Source: Alphaproteobacteria bacterium
GTDB taxonomy: Bacteria > Pseudomonadota > Alphaproteobacteria > UBA828
Direction of reading: 5' to 3'
DNA: 10,282 nt
Assembly (NCBI GenBank): GCA_018668475.1
Contig: JABJCZ010000160.1
Span: 1-10,282, forward strand
How positions within the stretch are numbered: position 1 is the first letter of the stretch; every line of letters begins with the position of its first letter. Below are positions 1-5,344 of the stretch, piece after piece. Position numbers and translations under genes: made by a program. Below the pieces are notes generated by a model. That model saw only the letters and a list, made by a program, of their open reading frames with translations, ran no database searches and was not told the origin of the DNA.

Positions 1-10
1 CCGCAGCCTA

Positions 11-27
11 GGCGCTAGAATAGCGCC
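11..27. repeat. Perfect 7-bp inverted repeat upstream of the PagL-like gene
   Basis: GGCGCTA (11-17) and TAGCGCC (21-27) are exact reverse complements separated by GAA. As RNA this would be a short GC-rich hairpin, and as DNA it could be a protein-binding palindrome. No T tract follows on either strand, so it is not a standard intrinsic terminator. It lies about 40 bp before the start codon of the next gene, where an operator or leader element could sit. The pairing is seen directly; any function is inferred. Confidence 0.5.
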
Positions 28-66
28 CGCCAACATCGATTCAAGTATAGGGACGCAGGGGGAAAA

Positions 67-615
67 ATGCGGGGACTGATCAGGCGTATCCAGCAAACTG
101 GCTGGCGTAGCAGCAGCTCATTGAGTGCAATCGTGGCAGCGACAGGGCTCGCGCTAGCGATCAGCGCAACCACCGCCAGTGCGGAAGAAGAACCGGATTT
201 CTTCACCTTTGCCGCCGGCGTGTACGACATCAACGATGATGAAACAGCGGGTGATTTTCGCGTTGAATACCGCTCGGACCTGCGCTTCTGGGAGATCATG
301 CCCTTCGTCGGCCTCATGGTAACGACGGACCAGGCAGTTTACGGCTATGCCGGGTTTGGGATTGACCTGTTCTTTGGCCGACGGATTGTGTTAAGCCCCA
401 CCGCCGCTTTCGGCGCCTACAGTGATGGCGATGGAAAAGAGCTTGGTGGCACCCTGGAATTTCGCACGGGCGCTGAGCTCGCCTGGCGGTTCGACGACTA
501 TTCCCGCCTCGGCCTGGCCCTGCACCACATCTCCAATGCTAGCATTTACGATTCCAACCCCGGCACCGAAATGCTGGTACTGACCTACTCAGTGCCGTTT
601 ACCAAGGCGCGCTGA
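67..615 (+). CDS. PagL-like lipid A 3-O-deacylase (acyloxyacyl hydrolase family)
   Basis: Predicted outer-membrane beta-barrel enzyme of 182 residues that would remove the 3-O-linked acyl chain from lipid A, remodelling the outer leaflet. The N-terminus has arginines (2, 6, 7) followed by a hydrophobic stretch (about 19-33), with a likely signal-peptidase site after ATASA-type residues at 39. The C-terminal third carries the family signature: His154 and Ser156 in HHISNAS, then NPGTE with Glu168. The spacing His-x-Ser and then 12 residues to Glu is that of the Pseudomonas aeruginosa PagL catalytic triad (His126, Ser128, Glu140). The last barrel strand reaches Phe178 but is followed by four extra residues (TKAR), whereas such barrels commonly end on the aromatic residue. 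AGGGGG at 57-62 is the ribosome binding site. No other lipid A gene is nearby, so it appears to act alone. Confidence 0.85.
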   Translation: MRGLIRRIQQTGWRSSSSLSAIVAATGLALAISATTASAEEEPDFFTFAAGVYDINDDETAGDFRVEYRSDLRFWEIMPFVGLMVTTDQAVYGYAGFGIDLFFGRRIVLSPTAAFGAYSDGDGKELGGTLEFRTGAELAWRFDDYSRLGLALHHISNASIYDSNPGTEMLVLTYSVPFTKAR

Positions 616-640
616 AAGCGCCCATGCCAAAGCGCGCTGA
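602..640 (+). repeat. Short direct repeat spanning a stop codon
   Basis: The 14-mer CCAAGGCGCGCTGA (602-615), which holds the last codons and the TGA stop of the PagL-like gene, recurs with one mismatch as CCAAAGCGCGCTGA at 627-640, offset by 25 bp. The flanking sequence between the copies does not match beyond these bases. It may be the trace of a small tandem duplication. No function is evident. Confidence 0.5.
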
Positions 641-662
641 GAACTAGCTGGCGAAGCTACCC

Positions 663-668
663 AGGTGA
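663..668 (+). promoter_or_regulatory. Ribosome binding site fixing the start of the TPR gene at 677
   Basis: AGGTGA lies 8 nt before the ATG at 677. The in-frame GTG at 665 overlaps this Shine-Dalgarno sequence, so it cannot use it. A short inverted repeat, TAGCT (646-650) and AGCTA (655-659), lies just upstream and could modestly affect access to the site. Confidence 0.6.
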
Positions 669-676
669 GAAGCGAC

Positions 677-2317
677 ATGGCTTATTTCGACTTAGGGTCC
701 TATTCACGCAAAATCACAACGGTGTCTGAGGACGCTCAACGCTGGTTCGACCGAGGCCTGATCTGGACCTACGCCTACAATCATGAAGAAGCGATCGTAT
801 GCTTCGAGAAGGCACTTCAGGCGGACCCCAATTGCGCTATAGCCCATTGGGGCATCGCGTATGCGATCGGCCCGAACTACAACAAACCGTGGGAAGCATT
901 TGAAGAGGATGAAAAGCCCGATGCCCTCACTCGGGCCCGGCAGGCGATCGGACATGCGGAGCGGCTGAAGGACGGTGTCTCGTCTTTCGAGCGCGCCTTA
1001 ATCGAAGCGATTGCGGACCGCTACCCGGAAGATGCATCGATTGAGGATTTCGCGCCCTGGAACGACGCTTTTGCCGACGCAATGCGAACGGTTTACAAGG
1101 CACATAAGGCGGACCTCGATATCTGCTGCCTGTTCGCAGAAGCCATAATGAACCGGACACCCTGGCAGCTTTGGGACCTCCCCACCGGCAAACCGGCAGA
1201 GGGAGCGAACACGCTGGAGGCCGTATCAGTTCTGGATGCGGCCTTCGATACGCTTGACGGCGCCTGGCAGCATCCCGGTCTTCTCCACATGTATATCCAC
1301 CTGATGGAAATGTCGCCGCATCCTGAGCGCGCGCTGCGCCATGGCGACGCCCTGAGTTCTCTTTCCCCGGACGCCGGGCACCTGCTTCATATGCCGACGC
1401 ATATCGATGTGTTGTGCGGCGACTATCAGAATGTCGTCTCAAGAAACCAGGCGGCCATCGTTGCGGATCGGAAATTTCTGGCGCGAGAGGGTGCCGAAAA
1501 CTTCTACACCCTCTATCGCTGTCATAATTATCATTTCAAAATCTACGGGGCGATGTTCGTTGGTCAGCCCGACACAGCGTTGGAGGCGGCTGACGAACTG
1601 ATTGCCACCCTCCCGGAAGATTTTTTGCGCACTATGGCGGATTGGTTCGAGGGCTTCATTCCGATGAAGCAGCACGTGCTGATCCGCTTTGGCCGATGGA
1701 ACGACATACTTGCTCAAGCCCTGCCAAAGGACGCCGAGCTGTATAGCGCCACCACCGCGATGATGCGGTATGCCCGGACAGTCGCTCTGGCAAATACAAA
1801 GAAACTCGCCGAAGCAGAAGCGGAACGCGACTTGTTTTTTGAAGCCCGGGACAACGTGCCGGAGAGTCGAACGCTGTTTAACAACACCTGCCGGGATATC
1901 CTGACGGTGGCGGAACAAATGCTGCTTGGCGAGCTGGAATATCACAAGGGCAACTACGCGAAAGCGTTCGAGCACCTGAGGACATCCGCCGAACGTGATG
2001 ACAACCTGCCTTACGACGAGCCCTGGGGCTGGATGCAGCCGCCACGCCACGCGCTGGGTGCGCTGCTCATCGAGCAAGGCCAGCATGAAGAGGCCGAAGC
2101 GGTTTATCGGGCGGACCTCGGCCTCGACGACACACTCAGTCGCGCATGTCAGCATCCCGGCAACGTCTGGAGTTTGCATGGCCTGCACGAATGTCTGGTT
2201 CGTCGGGGCGAAACTGTGGAAGCGCGCCATATCAAATTGCAGCTGGATAAAGCTGTGGCCCGCGCCGAGGTTCCGATAAAGGCGTCTTGCTACTGCCGGC
2301 AATTAGCCGCCGAGTGA
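677..2317 (+). CDS. TPR-repeat protein with conserved His/Glu cluster, function unknown
   Basis: Cytoplasmic-looking protein of 546 residues (no signal peptide or membrane segment), built from helical tetratricopeptide-like repeats. Examples are a segment near 26-60 (RGLIWTYAYNHEEAI, then ALQADPNCAIAHWGIA) and one near 455-480 (RHALGALLIEQGQHEEAEAV). It resembles a widespread uncharacterised bacterial TPR family, related to the TTC38-type proteins, that I recognise by its N-terminal and central signatures. The middle holds HPGLLHMYIHLMEMSPHPERAL-type sequence with His199, His204, His208 and Glu211, then GHLLHMPTHI with His235, His238 and His242; His283 and His286 follow. Such a set could bind metal, but that is inference. 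It starts 61 bp after the PagL-like gene on the same strand and may be cotranscribed, though nothing links their functions. Start chosen by the AGGTGA at 663-668; a GTG at 665 would add four residues. Confidence 0.75.
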   Translation: MAYFDLGSYSRKITTVSEDAQRWFDRGLIWTYAYNHEEAIVCFEKALQADPNCAIAHWGIAYAIGPNYNKPWEAFEEDEKPDALTRARQAIGHAERLKDGVSSFERALIEAIADRYPEDASIEDFAPWNDAFADAMRTVYKAHKADLDICCLFAEAIMNRTPWQLWDLPTGKPAEGANTLEAVSVLDAAFDTLDGAWQHPGLLHMYIHLMEMSPHPERALRHGDALSSLSPDAGHLLHMPTHIDVLCGDYQNVVSRNQAAIVADRKFLAREGAENFYTLYRCHNYHFKIYGAMFVGQPDTALEAADELIATLPEDFLRTMADWFEGFIPMKQHVLIRFGRWNDILAQALPKDAELYSATTAMMRYARTVALANTKKLAEAEAERDLFFEARDNVPESRTLFNNTCRDILTVAEQMLLGELEYHKGNYAKAFEHLRTSAERDDNLPYDEPWGWMQPPRHALGALLIEQGQHEEAEAVYRADLGLDDTLSRACQHPGNVWSLHGLHECLVRRGETVEARHIKLQLDKAVARAEVPIKASCYCRQLAAE

Positions 2318-2432
2318 ACAGCGGAAAAACCACCCCGAAAGGCGAGCGGCGTAATACCCTTTAATCTCGCTTGGCTGGGGTTGGCTTTGCGTGATCAGAC
2401 TTTGCGCTAGCCGGAGGCGCTGGCAATTGAAG

Positions 2433-3314
2433 TCATGAACACTTCTTTAGAAAATCCGGAACCGATAAATTTTGCTCGGCTCCCGCGGTACTGACTGTCT
2501 TCCAGTTCAAGGTCCCCTTCAACTCGATGATTGCCGTGCTCAGGCGGGCAACAAGCTCCTGGGCGCGCGGGGAACTTCTGGAAACCATCAGGAAAAAGGG
2601 CTCCGGATCGACCTTCAATTTCCGGCAGGAAATGTCGTCGGGCATTTCCAGTTCACCGGTAACAATTGAGCCGATCACATTGGCCGGATGCACTTCCAGC
2701 AAGTCGCAATGGTTGCTGGAAACCATGTTGAGCCCACCCTGAAACCCGGCGGGCGTTTCAATGACTTTTACAGACCGGGGAATGCCATGTTCCACATAGT
2801 AGGATTCGTAGTTCCAGCCCAACATTCCACAAATACTGAAATCCTGCATATCGGTAATCGTTGAGACGACGCGTCCAAACCGCTCCGAATACGGCCCGTC
2901 CGGAAACCGGTTCCGTGAATAAAATACGGCCGTTCCGATGGCATAAATCGGCCCCACAAGAAAATATTTTTGAGCGCGCTCAAGGCTGAAACTCGCGTCA
3001 ATCGCGATTTCCTGATCACCTGGCTTGGAATAGTTTTCGACGTCGTGAAGGCACCGTTTCCACGGCAATATACTGAAATCAAAGTCCAGGCCCGTCATCT
3101 CTTTGATCAGGCGAAAATTTTCTAAATGTACGCCGGTGACGTCTTTGCGATCATCTTCGGCATTGATCGATTCGTATAAAAAAGGCGGCCAAGGCTCACC
3201 ACAGATTGCAACGGGATCTTCAGCATAACTTTTATGCGAAATAAGAACCGCCACTAAAACTAACGAGACAAACAGGAGCCTTTGCAATCTAAACACTTTA
3301 TACTCCCGAAGCAT
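2433..3314 (-). CDS. Orphan periplasmic solute-binding protein (SBP_bac_3-like)
   Basis: A 293-residue protein resembling type-II periplasmic binding proteins of amino-acid ABC transporters. The signal peptide is clear: Arg3/Arg9/Arg12, a hydrophobic core at about 13-25 and a cut after SYA at 31. The mature start CGEPWPPFLYE (38-48) is a typical first strand of this family, and LERAQKYFLVGPIY (111-124) and the ICGMLGWNYESYY region (161-173) fit the hinge and second lobe. The mature protein has six cysteines, so disulphides are possible. No permease or ATPase gene is adjacent, so it may feed a distant transporter, act as a sensor partner, or have lost its partners. The reading frame is open upstream to 3479, but the ATG at 3314 has AGAGG 7 nt ahead and starts directly with the signal peptide. 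The DNA is more AT-rich than that of its neighbours. It converges with the TPR gene across 115 bp. Confidence 0.75.
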   Translation of the reverse strand: MLREYKVFRLQRLLFVSLVLVAVLISHKSYAEDPVAICGEPWPPFLYESINAEDDRKDVTGVHLENFRLIKEMTGLDFDFSILPWKRCLHDVENYSKPGDQEIAIDASFSLERAQKYFLVGPIYAIGTAVFYSRNRFPDGPYSERFGRVVSTITDMQDFSICGMLGWNYESYYVEHGIPRSVKVIETPAGFQGGLNMVSSNHCDLLEVHPANVIGSIVTGELEMPDDISCRKLKVDPEPFFLMVSRSSPRAQELVARLSTAIIELKGTLNWKTVSTAGAEQNLSVPDFLKKCS

Positions 3315-3604
3315 TCCGCAACCTCTATTCCAGTAAACGAAGGTTTCCACCGACCATATTGTACGCCGATGTTTAAATATCAATGAAGCGCCCCGAGGAA
3401 TTACCCGAAAACGACCGAGAGCATTGAAAATACTCCCGGGATCTGCCGATTTCAGTTCCGGTGGTCGTGCCATTTTCAATTTTGGCTACGGCACGGCGGC
3501 GCGGGTCACCACCCAGTTGGCGGCGGGGAGCACGCGTCACAACCAATAGGGTATTACCCATAGGGCTGTTATATCGCGCGTCTTTGGGGTAAAGCCGGGT
3601 CTAG
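3315..3604. other. Non-coding stretch with candidate promoters and a small palindrome
   Basis: These 290 bp separate the solute-binding protein gene (leftward) from the tRNA gene (rightward) and must hold both promoters. For the leftward gene I see TTGATA (minus strand, 3378-3383) with TATGGT (3353-3358) 19 bp on, or TACAAT (3358-3363) 14 bp on; both spacings are poor. For the tRNA, TTATAT (3569-3574) is followed by a GC-rich discriminator-like CGCGCG, as in many stable-RNA promoters, but no -35 box is evident. The palindrome GGGTA-T-TACCC occupies 3549-3559, flanked by two copies of ATAGGG (3546-3551, 3560-3565). No supported gene lies here. Confidence 0.3.
3322..3326 (-). promoter_or_regulatory. 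Ribosome binding site of the solute-binding protein
   Basis: AGAGG on the minus strand lies 7 nt before the ATG at 3314. It decides in favour of this start over the in-frame start at 3479, which would place a polar 55-residue extension before the signal peptide. Confidence 0.6.
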
Positions 3605-3681
3605 GCGCCCGTAGCTCAGCCGGATAGAGCACTTGATTCCTAATCAAGGGGTCGCAGGTTCGAGTCCTGCCGGGCGCACCA
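3605..3681 (+). tRNA. tRNA-Arg (anticodon CCT), CCA encoded
   Basis: A complete cloverleaf can be folded by eye. The acceptor stem is GCGCCCG (3605-3611) with CGGGCGC (3671-3677). The D stem is GCTC/GAGC (3614-3617, 3627-3630), with AGCCGGATA as its loop. The anticodon stem is CTTGA/TCAAG (3632-3636, 3644-3648), with loop TTCCTAA and anticodon CCT at 3639-3641. The variable loop has five bases. The T stem is GCAGG/CCTGC (3654-3658, 3666-3670) around TTCGAGT. The discriminator is A3678 and CCA is encoded at 3679-3681. It would read the arginine codon AGG. tRNA genes are frequent integration sites, but no integrase or repeated 3' end is seen here. Confidence 0.97.
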
Positions 3682-3684
3682 TTT

Positions 3685-3709
3685 TCCCGTTTATGTGAAC
3701 CCAACGGGA
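3685..3709 (+). other. Hairpin just behind the tRNA, no T tract
   Basis: TCCCGTT (3685-3691) pairs with AACGGGA (3703-3709) around an 11-base loop. It lies 3 bp after the tRNA 3' end and could help to end or process the transcript. The run of T lies before the stem rather than after it, so this is not a standard intrinsic terminator. Confidence 0.3.
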
Positions 3710-3724
3710 GAGAGGCAGCGCGTG

Positions 3725-3753
3725 ATGACCGTGTTGCAATGCTCTGCTAGCAT
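3725..3753 (+). promoter_or_regulatory. Candidate sigma-70 promoter for a leaderless transcript
   Basis: ATGACC (3725-3730, four of six to TTGACA) and TAGCAT (3748-3753, four of six to TATAAT) are 17 bp apart, the optimal spacing. TG at 3745-3746 plus one base makes an extended -10. The -10 box ends 6 bp before the ATG at 3760, so the expected start of transcription coincides with the start codon. Seen in sequence; promoter activity is inferred. Confidence 0.45.
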
Positions 3754-3759
3754 CCGCCG

Positions 3760-4521
3760 ATGAAAAATAGATTTTGGGCAGTTGCGTTTGTCTTCATTCT
3801 TGTTGCTGGCGGTGTAGTCGCCAGCGTTTCGGCCCGTGCCGAGACGGCGCCGCTGGACGACGCCCGGGCGTTGTTCAACGCCGGACACTGGCTGGACGCA
3901 ATCGAGATGGCCGAGGCCGAGGGCAGTGGCGAGGGCCTGGCACTGGCAACCCAGATCACCTGTTATTACGGGCGTTTTCTGGCGCCGGAGGACGAGCGCA
4001 AAGCGCTGTTTGCACGGGCGATGGAATTGGCTGACGACGCAATTGCACTGGCGCCCGAGAGTGCGGGCCCGCATTTGCAAAGCGCACATGCCATGGGCCG
4101 ATATTCGCAGGAACTTGGCCTGGTTGAAGCGATGTCAGAAGGCTTCGCCGGGCGCATTCGCGACGCGGTGGATAAAGCGCTGGCGATTGACCCGGACAAC
4201 GCCGGTGCCCACTTGCTGCTGGCCAACTGGCATGCTCAAATTCTCGCGAGCGCCGGCCTCATGGGCAGCATGATCTATGGCGCGGATGAAGATGAAGCAC
4301 TGGCGCATTACAACCGCGCTGTTGCCCTGGCGCCAAGCGCAGCCCTGATTCGCATCGAATATGCGGCAGGGCTTTTACTGTTGGACGAGGGTGACAATCG
4401 GGACGCCGCACGTGCGCAGCTGCAGGCCGCGTCAGCTCAGGAATCAGAGACCGCCTTTGGCAAGTTGATCCGCCAACGCGCCATCACCATGCTGGCGGAG
4501 CTGGATCAACCGGGCGAATAG
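3760..4521 (+). CDS. Exported small TPR-repeat protein, function unknown
   Basis: A 253-residue protein with a signal peptide (Lys2, Arg4, a hydrophobic core at about 6-22, likely cut after ARA at 27), so probably periplasmic. The rest is helical and alanine-rich, with TPR-like units: DARALFNAGHWLDAIEMAEA (34-53), a helix pair near 82-110 with ALAPESAGPHLQSA, ALAIDPDNAGAHLLLAN (140-156) and ALAHYNRAVALAPSAALIRIEYA (180-202). TPR proteins are scaffolds for protein contacts, and no partner is evident nearby. The ATG at 3760 is the only plausible start, because an in-frame stop lies at 3748-3750, yet there is no Shine-Dalgarno sequence; the promoter-like sequence directly in front suggests a leaderless mRNA. 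It converges with the hydratase gene, 21 bp apart, with no clear terminator between them. Confidence 0.7.
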   Translation: MKNRFWAVAFVFILVAGGVVASVSARAETAPLDDARALFNAGHWLDAIEMAEAEGSGEGLALATQITCYYGRFLAPEDERKALFARAMELADDAIALAPESAGPHLQSAHAMGRYSQELGLVEAMSEGFAGRIRDAVDKALAIDPDNAGAHLLLANWHAQILASAGLMGSMIYGADEDEALAHYNRAVALAPSAALIRIEYAAGLLLLDEGDNRDAARAQLQAASAQESETAFGKLIRQRAITMLAELDQPGE

Positions 4522-4542
4522 TCGCGCACCACCGCTAACGAC

Positions 4543-5340
4543 CTAGCGCACGATTGTTGCGGTCGCCCGACCCAGACCAACAAACTCCGCGACCACCGTA
4601 TCACCCGGCGCAATCGGCACCGGCACCGTGCAGGTGCCGGTAGTGATAACCTCACCAGACTGGAGCGGTTGACCACGCGCCGCCGCATCATTGGCGAGCC
4701 ATGCCAGTGCTGTCAACGGGCCACCAAGTGCCGCCGCGCCCTCGCCCTCTTCCAGCACCACACCGTTGACGATGCCGCGCACGGCCACTGCCGCGAGATC
4801 ATTGCCTCGCCAGTCGTCCACTTCCGGGCCCAATACGAAATAGCAGGCGCAGGCATTGTCAGCCAGCAGCTGGGCCGGGCCGGCAGAAGCCCAATCTACC
4901 AGCCGGGTATCCGGCACTTCGATAGCCAGGTGCAGCGCCGCCGTCGCATCGGCGACGTCATCAGGGGTGTAGCCCCCCGCCTTGCCGGGTAACGCGTCAC
5001 CAATACGAAACGCAAACTCAGGCTCGGCACAGGACATGAAGAGCCCGTGATTTGGCACTGATGCGCCCTCGGTCAGAAAAAACCGCTCAAACAGCAAGCC
5101 CTGCTGCGGGCCATCCACCCCGATGTGTTTTTGGCCGGCCTTGCTGGTGGCCGCGATTTTGCGCCCGACCACCCGCTCGCCCGAGATGTCACACAAAGCC
5201 GCCTGCGCGGCATAACCGGCGGTGAGATCCTCGGGCCGACACGCCGGTGGCAGAGTGTCTATCTGTCGGCCATCCACCCACGCCTGCCAGATGATTCTGG
5301 CCGCGGCCTGCGCTTTAGAATCACCGACTTCCGCGCTCAT
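4543..5340 (-). CDS. 2-keto-4-pentenoate hydratase family protein (MhpD-like)
   Basis: A 265-residue cytoplasmic enzyme of the fumarylacetoacetate hydrolase fold. MhpD-type members add water to 2-hydroxypenta-2,4-dienoate to give 4-hydroxy-2-oxopentanoate in meta-cleavage pathways; closely related members are 4-oxalocrotonate decarboxylases, and sequence alone does not separate them. The metal ligands are visible: Glu106 and Glu108 in CAEPEFAF and Glu141 in AIEVPDTR, matching the Glu-x-Glu plus Glu pattern of MhpD. VGRKIAATS (58-66) supplies the conserved lysine region, and GEVITTGTCT (229-238) is the C-terminal active-site strand. Length is normal for the family. It begins 4 bp after the stop of the CoxL-like gene with only a weak ribosome binding site, so translational coupling is likely. 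No ring-cleavage dioxygenase or aldolase gene is in the window. Confidence 0.8.
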   Translation of the reverse strand: MSAEVGDSKAQAAARIIWQAWVDGRQIDTLPPACRPEDLTAGYAAQAALCDISGERVVGRKIAATSKAGQKHIGVDGPQQGLLFERFFLTEGASVPNHGLFMSCAEPEFAFRIGDALPGKAGGYTPDDVADATAALHLAIEVPDTRLVDWASAGPAQLLADNACACYFVLGPEVDDWRGNDLAAVAVRGIVNGVVLEEGEGAAALGGPLTALAWLANDAAARGQPLQSGEVITTGTCTVPVPIAPGDTVVAEFVGLGRATATIVR

Positions 5341-5344
5341 CTTG

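Noticed and set aside
1439..2302. Long open frame of 287 codons on the minus strand opposite the TPR gene
   Set aside because: It lies wholly inside the well-supported plus-strand TPR gene, its product has no recognisable domain, and it has no independent context. A shadow of high-GC coding sequence.
2325..2352. Possible terminator for the leftward solute-binding protein gene, with TTTTT on the minus strand
   Set aside because: The stem ahead of the T run (around CGCC-TTTC-GGGG) pairs only two or three bases before bulges, too weak to list as a terminator.
3605..3681. tRNA gene as attachment site of an integrated element
   Set aside because: No integrase gene, and no repeat of the tRNA 3' end elsewhere in the window.
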